Assembly (NCBI GenBank): GCA_021799495.1
Contig: JAJZAI010000038.1
Location: 1-35,494, forward strand
Origin: Deltaproteobacteria bacterium
GTDB taxonomy: Bacteria > Desulfobacterota > Binatia > Binatales > Binataceae
Length of the DNA stretch: 35,494 bases
Reading direction: 5' to 3'
Shown here: positions 24,779 to 32,741 of the stretch, in pieces
Position numbering within the stretch: the stretch's first letter is position 1
Layout of the letters: each line of letters opens with the position of its first letter
Program-made: the position numbers and the translations under genes
Notes under the pieces: model-generated
Database searches by the model: none
Seen by the model: only the letters and a program-made list of their open reading frames with translations
What the model was told of the DNA's origin: nothing

Positions 24779-25693
24779 ATGATAACTGAAAACCGCAAGG
24801 CGTCGAAAAAGCGCGCCGTCTCAACCAGCGTATGCGCTTTTGCCGATAGTTTTACTTTCGCGCGGCGGCTGGCGGCCGAATTGGGCGCGACGCCGCGCCT
24901 CTTGAAACAGCATCGGTTTCCGGATGGCGAAGCGCTAGTGCGCGCCGAACCTCATCCGGAGCGGTACGCCCTCGTGGTGCGGGCGCTCGATCATCCCGAT
25001 CCCAAGCTGTTTGAAACGATGCTCGCCGCGGACGCGCTACGTCGCGGCGGCGCGCGGCGGGTCACGTTGGTCGCGCCATATTTGCCGTATATGCGACAGG
25101 ATGCGGTTTTCGAGCCGGGCGAACCCGTGTCGCAACGGGTGCTGGGCGCGATGCTTGCCCTGGTCTTCGACCAGGTCGTCACGGTCGAAGCGCACTTGCA
25201 CCGGGTGCGAACGCTTCGCGAAGCGATACCGTGCCGCGCGCTATCGCTGAGCGCGGCGCCCGTTCTGGCGCAGTGGATGAAATCGCGAGCGCCCGATGCG
25301 CTGGTGGTAGGCCCGGACCATGAATCGACGCCGTGGGTCCGGAAAATCGGACGCGCCGCCGGACTGAAATGGATCGCCGGTCGCAAGGAACGCATCGGGG
25401 ATCGCTCGGTCCGCGTCCACTTTGACGATGTTCCCTCTGTGCGGCGCGCCTTCGTTATCGACGATATCGCCAGCTCCGGCGCAACGCTCGCCGCCGCCGC
25501 GCGCGCGTTGCGTCAGCGGGGCGTCAAAGAGGTTGACGCGATTGTGGTTCATGCGTTGTTCGCGCCCGGCGCGATGACGCTGATCCGCCGGGCCGGCGTC
25601 CGGCGCGTGCTCTCGTGCGACACGATCGCGAACCGGACTAACGCAATCGGATGCGCGCCGCTGGTCGCACGCGCGCTCGAAGACATCGCATGA
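24779..25693 (+). CDS. Divergent ribose-phosphate pyrophosphokinase-like protein
   Basis: 304 aa from ATG 24779; an earlier frame-open start at 24683 lies inside a repeat and is rejected. PRPP synthetase landmarks are present: RFPDGEALVRAEP, the LVAPYLPYMRQD stretch (family VxPYFxYARQD) and the PRPP-binding loop FVIDDIASSGATLAAAA. The DLHxxQ motif is altered to VEAHLHRV, and the flexible-loop region is changed. Canonical enzymes pyrophosphorylate ribose-5-phosphate using ATP. The stop overlaps the start of a beta-CASP gene, and an AMP phosphorylase follows, so the operon links phosphorylated ribose with nucleotide salvage. Whether this enzyme makes PRPP from ribose-5-phosphate or uses another pentose phosphate is open. 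Confidence 0.88.
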   Translation: MITENRKASKKRAVSTSVCAFADSFTFARRLAAELGATPRLLKQHRFPDGEALVRAEPHPERYALVVRALDHPDPKLFETMLAADALRRGGARRVTLVAPYLPYMRQDAVFEPGEPVSQRVLGAMLALVFDQVVTVEAHLHRVRTLREAIPCRALSLSAAPVLAQWMKSRAPDALVVGPDHESTPWVRKIGRAAGLKWIAGRKERIGDRSVRVHFDDVPSVRRAFVIDDIASSGATLAAAARALRQRGVKEVDAIVVHALFAPGAMTLIRRAGVRRVLSCDTIANRTNAIGCAPLVARALEDIA

Positions 25694-27084
25694 AAAATTC
25701 CGCTCCCACGTTACGCTTCATGGGCGCCGCCGGGGTCGTAACCGGCAGCCGCTTCCTACTGACCGTGAACGGCGCGCGCACGCTTATCGATTGCGGCCTT
25801 TTTCAGGGACTGAAGGAACTGCGTCTGCGCAACTGGGACGCCTTCCCGATCGCGCCGGCGGCGATCGATCGCGTGATGCTGACGCATGCGCATCTCGACC
25901 ACAGCGGCTATCTGCCGGCGCTCTGCCGAGACGGATATCGCGGCAAAATCGCGGCCACCGGCGGAACACATGCGCTGTGCCGCATCCTGTTGCCCGACAG
26001 CGGACGTCTTCAGGAAGAAGAAGCCGGATATGCGAATCGCAAAGGCTACTCGAAGCACGCGCCGGCGCGGGCGCTCTATACCGAGGACGACGCGCTGAAG
26101 GCGCTGGAACAATTTGAACCGGTCGCGCATGGCTCGCCGATCGACGCGCCCGGCGGATTGCGCGTCAGTTTCAGATACGCCGGCCACATCCTCGGGTCCG
26201 CGTCGTTGCTGGTCGAATGCGATGGACCGAAACGGCGGCGCGTGCTCTTCAGCGGCGATCTCGGCCGGCCCTTTCATCCAATCCTGATTCCGCCGGCTCC
26301 GGCGCCTGAAGCCGACGTCATAGTGGTTGAATCGACTTACGGCGACCGCCGGCATGACGACGCGGCGTCGGTGAAACTTTTCGGCGAGACGATCGCGCGC
26401 GTCGCCGGGCGCGGAGGAGTCATCGTGATTCCCTCCTTCGCCGTGGATCGCACCGAAGTCATTTTATTTCATCTGCGCAAACTGATTCGCGAAGGAAGCG
26501 TTCCGTCGATTCCGGTTTACGTGGACAGCCCGATGGCGCTGGCGACTCTGAAAGTCTACCAGCGGGAGATCGCGTCCGCATGTCCCGAAATCCGCAACGG
26601 CGTAACGCCCGAGGATCTCGATCCCGGCAATCTCCACGAGATTCGCGGCGTGGACGAATCGATCGCGCTGAATTTCGAACAGGGGCCGATGATCATCATC
26701 TCGGCGTCGGGGATGGCGACCGGCGGGCGGGTATTGCACCATCTGGCGGCGCGCTTGGGCGATGAACGCAACGCGGTCATCCTCGTCGGCTATCAGGCGG
26801 AGGGCACGCGCGGCAGAAAACTGCTCGACGGCGAAGCGGCTATCAAGTTGCTCGGCCGGTATGTCGGCGTCCGCGCGCAAATCGTGAACGTGCCCGGGTT
26901 TTCGGTGCATTCCGATCAGGCCGAGACGCTGGCGTGGCTCGGGACGGCGCCGCGCGCTCCCGAAGTCTGTTACGTGGTGCATGGCGATCCGTCGGCCGCC
27001 GAAGCGCTGCGCAGCGCGATCGCGCGGGAGCTGCGATGGACCGCGGTCGTGCCGCGCCATCTCGAGCAAGTCCGAATCGATTGA
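25690..27084 (+). CDS. Beta-CASP metallo-beta-lactamase-fold protein (RNase/CPSF-type)
   Basis: 464 aa from ATG 25690, overlapping the previous stop by ATGA. The zinc-binding motif is THAHLDHSG (His66, His68, Asp70, His71), with YAGHILGSAS and LFSGDLGRP further on. The beta-CASP part has VIVESTYGDRRH, PSFAVDRTEVILFHL, ISASGMATGGRVLHHL and, at the end, VPGFSVHSDQAETLAWL, which are motifs A-C of the CPSF73-like RNA-processing nucleases. Bacterial proteins of this type are thought to be endo- or exoribonucleases. Placed between a PRPP-synthetase-like gene and a nucleoside-monophosphate phosphorylase, it may supply nucleotides from RNA to the salvage step (inference). Confidence 0.95.
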   Translation: MKNSAPTLRFMGAAGVVTGSRFLLTVNGARTLIDCGLFQGLKELRLRNWDAFPIAPAAIDRVMLTHAHLDHSGYLPALCRDGYRGKIAATGGTHALCRILLPDSGRLQEEEAGYANRKGYSKHAPARALYTEDDALKALEQFEPVAHGSPIDAPGGLRVSFRYAGHILGSASLLVECDGPKRRRVLFSGDLGRPFHPILIPPAPAPEADVIVVESTYGDRRHDDAASVKLFGETIARVAGRGGVIVIPSFAVDRTEVILFHLRKLIREGSVPSIPVYVDSPMALATLKVYQREIASACPEIRNGVTPEDLDPGNLHEIRGVDESIALNFEQGPMIIISASGMATGGRVLHHLAARLGDERNAVILVGYQAEGTRGRKLLDGEAAIKLLGRYVGVRAQIVNVPGFSVHSDQAETLAWLGTAPRAPEVCYVVHGDPSAAEALRSAIARELRWTAVVPRHLEQVRID

Positions 27085-27096
27085 CGAGGAGCCGCG

Positions 27097-28602
27097 ATGT
27101 TCCACGTAAAGCATTTTCCGCTCGACACGCTGCGCGAACACGTTATCGTGATTCATCAGCGCGCGGTTCGAGAGGGCAAGCTCGGATTCAACCCGCTCGA
27201 CCGCGCCTATGTCTTTGGCGACGATCCGGCCACCGGCGCGCGGCGCGAAGTCACGGGCGTGCTGAATTTTTGTAACGACACGTTGCTGGAACCGGACGAA
27301 ATCGGCCTTTCTGAAGAGGCGTTTCGCGATCTGGGATTGCCGGAGGGCGCGCAGGTGAACGCGACCCTGGCGGTCCCGCCGCGCAGCGTCGATCTGGTCC
27401 GCGGCAAGCTTGAAGGCCGCAAATTCGATCGCGCGGCGTTCCAGTCGATCCTGGCCGACGTCGTGCGTCGCCGTTACTCGCGCGTCGAGTTGTCGATGTT
27501 CGTGCTGGCCTGCGCACTGCGCGGTCTCGACAACACCGAGATCGCCGACTACACGCGCGCGATGATCGATACCGGTTCGCGCCTCGATTTCGGACCCGGA
27601 CCGATCGCCGACAAGCATTGTATCGGCGGAATTCCGGGCAATCGTACGACCATGATCGTCGTGCCGATCGTGGCCTCGCTCGGGATGAAAATGCCCAAGA
27701 CTTCATCGCGCGCGATCACCAGCCCGGCCGGCACCGCCGACACCATGGGCGTGCTCGCTGACGTCGGCCTGAGCGCGCAGCGCCTGTACGACGTCGTCAA
27801 GGAGGCGGGCGGATGTATCGCGTGGGGCGGCGCGCTTGAGCTTGCCCCGGCCGACGACATCCTGATTACGGTCGAGCGGCCGATGGAAGTCGATACCGAG
27901 GCGCAGATGGTCGCGTCGATCCTCGCCAAAAAGAAAACGGTCGGAGCCACCCACGTACTGATCGATATCCCTGTCGGCGCCAGCGCGAAGGTTCGCACCC
28001 TCGCCCGCGCCGAGCGCCTGTCCGCGCTCTTTCACAGCGTCGCGCGCGAAATCGACCTGCGCCTCGAAGTCGTCACCACCGAAGCGCGCGGTCCCGTTGG
28101 CCGCGGAATCGGTCCGCGGCTGGAGGCGCTGGACGTATTCGCCGTGCTTCGGGGCGCGCCCGACGCGCCCGCCGATCTGCGCGAGAAGTCGCTCTATCTC
28201 GCCGCTCGCCTGCTTGAGATGACCGGCGTGGCGCCTGCGGCCGGCGGGTATCGGGCAGCGCAGCACGCCCTCGATTCAGGGACAGCGTTGAAAATGTTTG
28301 AACGGATCATTGACGCGCAGGGACGCCGGGAATTTCCCGCCCAAGCGGCCTTCACTACGATCTTTCCGTCATACCAGGACGGCAGAATTCGCGAGATCGA
28401 TTGCTGGGAAATCGCGCGCGTCGCGAAACTGGCCGGCGCACCCGCCAATATAGCCGCCGGAGTGCGGATGCTGAAGGCGGTCGGTGAGGTCGCGGCTCGC
28501 GGCGAACCAATCTTTGAAATCCATGCCGAAAGCGCGGCGCAACTCGAATTCGCCCGCGCCTACGCCGAGTCGCATCCCCAAATCGTCCGCTACGGCTTCT
28601 AG
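27097..28602 (+). CDS. AMP/thymidine phosphorylase family protein (long form)
   Basis: 501 aa from ATG 27097, with GAGGAG 6 nt upstream and a 12-nt gap after the beta-CASP gene. It has the extra roughly 90-residue N-terminal domain typical of archaeal-type AMP phosphorylases, then the pyrimidine phosphorylase fold. DKHCIGGIPGNRTTMIVVPIVA replaces the thymidine phosphorylase KHSTGGVGDK loop, as in AMP phosphorylases. SSRAITSPAGTADTMGVLADV is the family signature. The C-terminal domain carries VGRGIGPRLEALDV. AMP phosphorylases convert NMPs and phosphate to base and ribose-1,5-bisphosphate. No RuBisCO or R15P isomerase is in the window, so the fate of the sugar is not evident, though the operon's PRPP-synthetase-like gene is suggestive. 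Confidence 0.94.
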   Translation: MFHVKHFPLDTLREHVIVIHQRAVREGKLGFNPLDRAYVFGDDPATGARREVTGVLNFCNDTLLEPDEIGLSEEAFRDLGLPEGAQVNATLAVPPRSVDLVRGKLEGRKFDRAAFQSILADVVRRRYSRVELSMFVLACALRGLDNTEIADYTRAMIDTGSRLDFGPGPIADKHCIGGIPGNRTTMIVVPIVASLGMKMPKTSSRAITSPAGTADTMGVLADVGLSAQRLYDVVKEAGGCIAWGGALELAPADDILITVERPMEVDTEAQMVASILAKKKTVGATHVLIDIPVGASAKVRTLARAERLSALFHSVAREIDLRLEVVTTEARGPVGRGIGPRLEALDVFAVLRGAPDAPADLREKSLYLAARLLEMTGVAPAAGGYRAAQHALDSGTALKMFERIIDAQGRREFPAQAAFTTIFPSYQDGRIREIDCWEIARVAKLAGAPANIAAGVRMLKAVGEVAARGEPIFEIHAESAAQLEFARAYAESHPQIVRYGF

Positions 28603-28653
28603 CGACGTCTTCCGCAATTAGCCTGGAAGGATTGCGCGCGCCCGGCGGCGCTC

Positions 28654-28681
28654 TTGACAGCCACGCCGATCAGAGTTAAAT
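28654..28681 (+). promoter_or_regulatory. Housekeeping-type promoter of the Rrf2 gene
   Basis: TTGACA (28654-28659), 16-nt spacer, TTAAAT (28676-28681). The -35 is a perfect match and the -10 matches 4 of 6. The -10 overlaps the inverted repeat described next, so binding there would block RNA polymerase. Confidence 0.6.
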
Positions 28682-28703
28682 CCTATAAAGTCTATAGATT
28701 TAA
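28676..28703 (+). promoter_or_regulatory. Inverted repeat at the Rrf2 start (autoregulatory operator candidate)
   Basis: TTAAATC (28676-28682) and GATTTAA (28697-28703) are exact inverted arms. CTATA/TATAG adds an inner dyad. It covers the -10 region to the start codon. The same half-sites recur 3' of the gene at 29183-29202. Rrf2 regulators commonly repress their own gene. Confidence 0.65.
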
Positions 28704-29161
28704 TGCTATCTCAAAAGGCGAAATACTCCCTGAAGGCGATGCTGGTTTTGGCGAAGGAGTTCGGCCATGGACCGATTTTAATCGCCGACATTGCGCAACG
28801 CGAACGGATGCCGCGGAAGTTTCTCGAAGTCATTTTGCTCGAACTGCGCAATCATGGCTTATTGCAAAGCCGCAAAGGCAAAGGCGGCGGATATTTTCTC
28901 TCGCGCCAGCCCGGTCAAATTACGATGGGCGAGGTCCTGCGCGTCGTCGAGGGTCCGCTGGCGCCCCTGCCCTGTGTCAGCAAGGTAGCGTACCGGCGAT
29001 GCGATGAATGTCACGACGAACGAACCTGCGCGATCCGGATGGTGATGAAGGACGTGCGCGAGGCCACCGCTCGCATCCTGGATTCAACGACCCTTGCCGA
29101 CGTTCTCAAGCGGGCCGAATCGACCCTCCACGGCCGCGATGCGCTCATTTACGCGATCTAA
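28703..29161 (+). CDS. Rrf2-family transcriptional regulator with cluster-type cysteines
   Basis: 152 aa from ATG 28703. A winged-helix domain spans the first 80 residues: QKAKYSLKAMLVLAKEF, IADIAQRERMPRKFLEVILLELRNHGLL, and the wing KGKGGGYFLSRQP. The effector region has Cys91, Cys100, Cys103 and Cys109 (PLPC..RRCDECHDERTC). That arrangement is typical of Rrf2 proteins linked to sulfur assimilation and could hold an Fe-S cluster. A DUF2292-type sequence and a TauE/SafE sulfite exporter follow, which agrees with a sulfur role. Matching inverted repeats flank the gene, suggesting it controls itself and the downstream genes. The last 40 residues are helical dimerisation sequence. Confidence 0.92.
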   Translation: MLSQKAKYSLKAMLVLAKEFGHGPILIADIAQRERMPRKFLEVILLELRNHGLLQSRKGKGGGYFLSRQPGQITMGEVLRVVEGPLAPLPCVSKVAYRRCDECHDERTCAIRMVMKDVREATARILDSTTLADVLKRAESTLHGRDALIYAI

Positions 29162-29182
29162 ATTTTTTGTGCCGAATAATCT

Positions 29183-29202
29183 ATTAAATCGATGGATTTA
29201 AT
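29183..29202 (+). promoter_or_regulatory. Second Rrf2-type operator candidate, downstream of the regulator gene
   Basis: ATTAAATC and GATTTAAT form a perfect 8-bp inverted repeat with a 4-nt spacer. The arms equal those at 28676-28703, with the spacer shorter by 10 nt (4 versus 14), one helical turn. It sits 22 nt after the regulator stop and just ahead of the DUF2292-like frame. Confidence 0.65.
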
Positions 29203-29205
29203 CAT

Positions 29206-29389
29206 ATGATGGTCGAACCCGCCTCGAGATGAGCATCTTCAAATTGATGACGGTGAGGCCGGACATGCGCTCCGGGAGATCATACGCGCCGTCAGGTCCG
29301 TAAATTTCGGTTCCGTCGAAATTGTCATTCACGACCCCCGCATCGTGCAGATCGAACGCAAGGAAAAATTCCGCCTCGATCGGCGCTAA
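29206..29389 (+). pseudogene. DUF2292 (YezD-like) small gene, frameshifted or without a normal start
   Basis: The frame ending in TAA 29387-29389 encodes EAGHALREIIRAVRSV, NFGSVEIVIHDPRIVQIERKEK and FRLDRR. This is the whole conserved part of the DUF2292 family, small proteins often encoded beside Rrf2 regulators and sulfur genes. The frame opens after TGA 29207-29209 and contains no ATG, GTG or TTG. ATG 29206 starts MMVEPASR in another frame and stops at once. One indel near 29221-29232 would join the two into a protein of about 60 aa, the normal size. Otherwise it may start at ATT 29243. It was likely a member of the Rrf2-controlled sulfur locus. Confidence 0.6.
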
Positions 29390-29500
29390 CTCGGGTCGAT
29401 CCGATTTGAACGCGCCGACCGGACTGCCGGAGGCGATTGCCTAACCACTCGCGGCTGACCGGACCACCGGAGGATGCGATGAAGCACAGTCAAAACTTGA

Positions 29501-29728
29501 ATGCGAATTCTCTATTTCCTGCCGCTGATGCTGGCCGGTGGATTCAACTTTGCCGCGCCGGTTTTCGCGCAATCCGCCGCTTCCAACGATGACCTGCGCA
29601 ATGAGATCGCGGAATTGAAAAGCGAAGTCGGGAAGTTGGAAAGCGAGAACTCGCGATTGCCCGCGCCCGGCGGCCGCGACCGTGGAGGCGAAAGCGCGGT
29701 TCTGAGCGAATTGCAGGTGGCGTTCTAA
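29501..29728 (+). CDS. Small secreted coiled-coil protein, possibly a truncated porin N-terminus
   Basis: 75 aa from ATG 29501. The signal peptide is MRILYFLPLMLAGGFNFAAPVFAQS. A heptad-like coiled coil follows: LRNEIAELKSEVGKLESEN. Then a short tail. Coiled coils just after the signal peptide are typical of phosphate-selective-type porins, but the barrel is missing here. A better ribosome site (GGAGG, 5 nt spacing) serves ATG 29479 in a different frame, whose product MKHSQNLN.. ends within 120 nt. This suggests a frame disruption near 29500. Real expression is uncertain. Confidence 0.45.
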   Translation: MRILYFLPLMLAGGFNFAAPVFAQSAASNDDLRNEIAELKSEVGKLESENSRLPAPGGRDRGGESAVLSELQVAF

Positions 29729-29782
29729 CCGGCTCGAGTGCTTCGATTTCATCGCGGCCGGCTGGAGTCAGGAGTATATTTA

Positions 29783-30676
29783 ATGCCGCATTTGGACATT
29801 GGCGAGTTGGTATTATTCTCGATCGCGCTCGTGGCGGCCGCCGTCAACGGCGCGATCGGCTACGGATTCTCGTCGCTCACGGTGCCGGTGGCGCTGCTTT
29901 ACTTTCCAAACCGGATGCTCGCTCCGGCGCTGGTCATGATCGAGCTGGCCATCAACGCCAGCGTGGTCTATCTGAATCGCGCAAGTTTCTTCGCCGCCCG
30001 CCGCCGCGCGGCCCCGATTCTGCTCGGCCTCGGCCCCGGGATCCTGATTGGCAGCCTGATGCTCTCGCGGGTCGATTCGGCCGCACTGAAAGCCTGTACC
30101 TACGCGGTCCTGCTGCCGATCGTCTTGCTTCAGACGGGCGGATTCCGCCGGCCGATTCAGGCGGAGACCACAGCCGGGTTTATGCTCGGCGCCGGCGTCG
30201 GCGCGCTCTACGCCACGACGACCATTTCCGGCCCGCCGCTTGCCATGATGCTGAAGAATCAGGGACTCGAAAAAGAGCATTTTCGCGGCACGATCGGCCT
30301 CGTTCGCGTCGCCGAAACCACGCTCACCGCCATATCTTACGGATGGCTGGGACTTTATAGCGCCGCCAGCTTCCATCTGCTGCTCTTTATCGCGCCGGCG
30401 GTGCTGATCGGCCTTCCGCTGGGCGCATTTATCATCAGATTCATGCCGGTCGAAACCTTCCGCCGCATCTGCATGAGCTTCGACGCGTGGGTAATCGGCT
30501 TCGGACTGGCGCGCGCGATTATCAGGCTCGATCTGCTCAGGCCGCGCAACGCCTATGGCCTCTGGATTGGAATTATCCTGTTCGACCTGTGCCTGCTCGT
30601 CCGTTATTTCGCCGCCCGCCGCGCCGCCGCGCCCGAATCCGAAACATTCCTCTATCGTAAAATCGTGAATGAATAG
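29783..30676 (+). CDS. TauE/SafE-family sulfite/organosulfonate exporter
   Basis: 297 aa from ATG 29783, with AGGAG 8 nt upstream; the 15-codon upstream extension has no support. About eight hydrophobic helices are seen. The family glycine-rich motifs occur twice, as expected for its internal duplication: AAVNGAIGYGFSSLTVPVALLYF and GFMLGAGVGALYATTTISGPPLAMML. The family exports sulfite or related anions across the inner membrane. Together with the Rrf2 regulator and the DUF2292 remnant it forms a sulfur-metabolism locus. The C-terminal tail (FAARRAAAPESETFLYRKIVNE) is likely cytosolic. Confidence 0.9.
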   Translation: MPHLDIGELVLFSIALVAAAVNGAIGYGFSSLTVPVALLYFPNRMLAPALVMIELAINASVVYLNRASFFAARRRAAPILLGLGPGILIGSLMLSRVDSAALKACTYAVLLPIVLLQTGGFRRPIQAETTAGFMLGAGVGALYATTTISGPPLAMMLKNQGLEKEHFRGTIGLVRVAETTLTAISYGWLGLYSAASFHLLLFIAPAVLIGLPLGAFIIRFMPVETFRRICMSFDAWVIGFGLARAIIRLDLLRPRNAYGLWIGIILFDLCLLVRYFAARRAAAPESETFLYRKIVNE

Positions 30677-30775
30677 CGGGACTCGGATTTCAACTAAGTA
30701 CCCTGTCAATCCCGTAACCGATCGGACTGGATTGCACGCCAGCCCAAACGCGCCACGAATCCGCACGATCGAGAC

Positions 30776-30807
30776 GCGGCCCGCTTTCTTTTTCGAAAGC
30801 GGGCCGC
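30776..30807. terminator. 13-bp perfect hairpin between convergent genes
   Basis: GCGGCCCGCTTTC and GAAAGCGGGCCGC are separated by TTTTTC. It lies between the tauE stop and the convergent lipoprotein stop. No T-run follows on either strand, but stability and position suggest a bidirectional transcription end. Confidence 0.65.
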
Positions 30808-30836
30808 TGGTCGAGTGACTGAAGTTTCAGACGCGA

Positions 30837-32195
30837 TTATGGCAGCGGTATCGCCGTGGCCGTCGGCGTCCAGAAGGTTTTGCCGTCGACTCCGCCGGTC
30901 GGACTCGCTCCCAATACCGGACTCGACAGATCGACCTGGATCAGAAACAGCGGAGTGGTTGAACCAGGGTCCCAGGAATGGAAAAACGGCTCGGTGTCCG
31001 CCAGCGCGTACATTAGATTATGTTTCGGGTCGATGCTCAATGAATTCGGATCGCCGACCATGCCGAGTTGCGTAGCCGTTTTGTCCACAGTTCCTTTCGG
31101 AATCAGAGCCGCCGCGATCGTGTATGCCGAATTCGCGTCCGCGGTGGTTCCGCTTCCGGGCTGTCCGTTGTTGTCGGGCGCGCCCGATATTGGCGCTGTC
31201 GGCAAGTGGATAAGCTTGAAGTTCTGCCCGAATTCATCGGCGATGGCGCCCTGATGAGTGGTGCAATTAATGACTGTCATGCCGCCCGGGCCTTCCCCGA
31301 GCGGAGCAAGTTCGCCCAACCCTGGAACCGCGACATTATCCGCGCTCGCGGGAGACGTCGCCGTCTGCAGAGTGGCGAAATTGAAGGCCCAGCTTCGATC
31401 GGCGCTAACCTCGTTGCTGAGCAGCATCATGTTGGTCGCCGGATCGAAAGCGGTGCCGTCAGTTGTGCCAAAGGAGCTCTCAAATGACTGCGGCGCCAGC
31501 GGAGTCTTGGTTGTGTCGATTATCGCGTTTCTCCCGTCGCCGGAAATGAACATGATTCCGGTCGCGATATTAACTGAAAACGAATCGAAGAAGCTTCCGG
31601 CCTTGGAAACGTCCACAACCGACGTTGCATCCCATTTCGGCGGATTGACTCCGGCATTGAGAATTCCCACCTGGTCGTCTCCCGCTACAAACGCGCGCTT
31701 TTTGCGGGAATCCATGACAATTCCGCCGAAGTTTGTGTATCCAGTAATCCCCGTAATCGGGATGGTGCTGGTGACCGTGTGGTTCTTCGTGCTGATGTCG
31801 TAAACGGTCAGGTTACTATTAGTGGTGTCCAACCCCAATGCGAGAACCGACCGATTGATTGAATCGTAGGTGGTCGCCATCGGCTGATCCGAGCCGGGCA
31901 ACGAGACTTCGCCCATAACCGGATTGGCCGCCCCCACCGTTAGATCCACGATCGTGAGCTGCGCGTTGCCGCTCGCGTCCAGGGTGTAGATCGGCGCATA
32001 GCCGACATTCGCCACCGGATCGATCGCTATCAGCCCTTGGCCCGAACAGGCGTTGCTCGGCGGCGGAGGAGGCGGCGGCGGAGTTTTGCCCCCACCGGAG
32101 TCAGGTCCGCAACCACTCACCCCTGCTAGCGCGAGCGTCACTCCGGCTACGGCGGCCAGAGTGATCCAACCCCCTCTCAGATTCCCGATCCTCAT
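30837..32195 (-). CDS. Large secreted lipoprotein, probably beta-propeller
   Basis: 452 aa from ATG 32195, with GGGAGGAG 9 nt upstream. The signal peptide is ITLAAVAGVTLALAGVSGC with lipobox VSGC, followed by GPDSGGGK and a run of eight prolines as a spacer. The body has recurring blade-like segments: IAIDPVANVGYAP, TTYDSINRSVLALG, IVMDSRKKRAFVAG, VNIATGIMFISG, TAFDPATNMMLLSN, LSIDPKHNLMYAL. This is the pattern of YVTN/NHL-like beta-propellers. No catalytic motif is seen. It is probably surface-exposed or periplasmic, perhaps ligand binding. Codon use is less GC-biased than its neighbours, and its upstream region is AT-rich, which may hint at acquisition (inference). Confidence 0.85.
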   Translation of the reverse strand: MRIGNLRGGWITLAAVAGVTLALAGVSGCGPDSGGGKTPPPPPPPPSNACSGQGLIAIDPVANVGYAPIYTLDASGNAQLTIVDLTVGAANPVMGEVSLPGSDQPMATTYDSINRSVLALGLDTTNSNLTVYDISTKNHTVTSTIPITGITGYTNFGGIVMDSRKKRAFVAGDDQVGILNAGVNPPKWDATSVVDVSKAGSFFDSFSVNIATGIMFISGDGRNAIIDTTKTPLAPQSFESSFGTTDGTAFDPATNMMLLSNEVSADRSWAFNFATLQTATSPASADNVAVPGLGELAPLGEGPGGMTVINCTTHQGAIADEFGQNFKLIHLPTAPISGAPDNNGQPGSGTTADANSAYTIAAALIPKGTVDKTATQLGMVGDPNSLSIDPKHNLMYALADTEPFFHSWDPGSTTPLFLIQVDLSSPVLGASPTGGVDGKTFWTPTATAIPLP

Positions 32196-32528
32196 GAATT
32201 GTCGCTCCTCCCAAGTCAGTCAAACAAATTATCGGCGATAGATTCAAAGCGTTGCCTTTCACCGCATAGAGAATGTCTCAATAACGTGCTTATGGCAAAT
32301 GAAAAAGCTCTTTGCCTTAATCTTCAAACCTTTGCCTGTTTCAACGCGTCTTTTGTGGCAGTTGACTATCAATTAATCAGCCAAATCTATCGTTTTCGGC
32401 TCTAAAACTATCTGAAACATAAAACCACGTGTGTACGTTTGTTAACACATAATAAATACCGCCGAATCTTTATCAGGAGAGGATGCCGAAAGTCGCATCT
32501 TGCGCATCGCACAGAAGCTAACGAACCT
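32196..32528. other. AT-rich gene-free region upstream of the lipoprotein
   Basis: No supported gene. The sequence from about 32221 to 32480 is markedly AT-rich against the rest of the window. It contains CTTTGCCT twice exactly 20 nt apart (32310-32317 and 32330-32337) and a related TTGCCTTTC near 32252. It may hold the lipoprotein promoter and binding sites. A 68-codon frame here shows no protein-like features. Confidence 0.5.
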
Positions 32529-32577
32529 TGCGCAAGTCAGATTGTCATTCTGGGCGAGGCTGCCGAGCGAAGAATCC
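32529..32577. repeat. Dispersed repeat, partial copy 4
   Basis: GCGCAAGTCAGATTGTCATTCTG (split: GCGCAAGTCAGA at 32530-32541, then TTGTCATTCTG to 32552) matches the reverse complement of the 3' end of copy 1 with one difference. It continues to the GCGAAGAATCC core. The second arm is absent. Confidence 0.65.
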
Positions 32578-32741
32578 TGTACCGCTCGATTGATTTGTAA
32601 AATCACGAGCGGGATGCCGTGTTGCCGGCGCGCCCATCAGATCGGTGTCGAAAGCGCGCGCGGGCGTGACGTTCGCGTGCGCGCGTCCGTGCCGGCCGGT
32701 TCCACTCCGGCTCAGCGATCGCGGCCGCGACTGCCACATCG

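Noticed and set aside
32199-32405. 68-codon frame in the AT-rich region
   Set aside because: No ribosome site, no domain or signal features; overlaps the likely promoter region of the lipoprotein.
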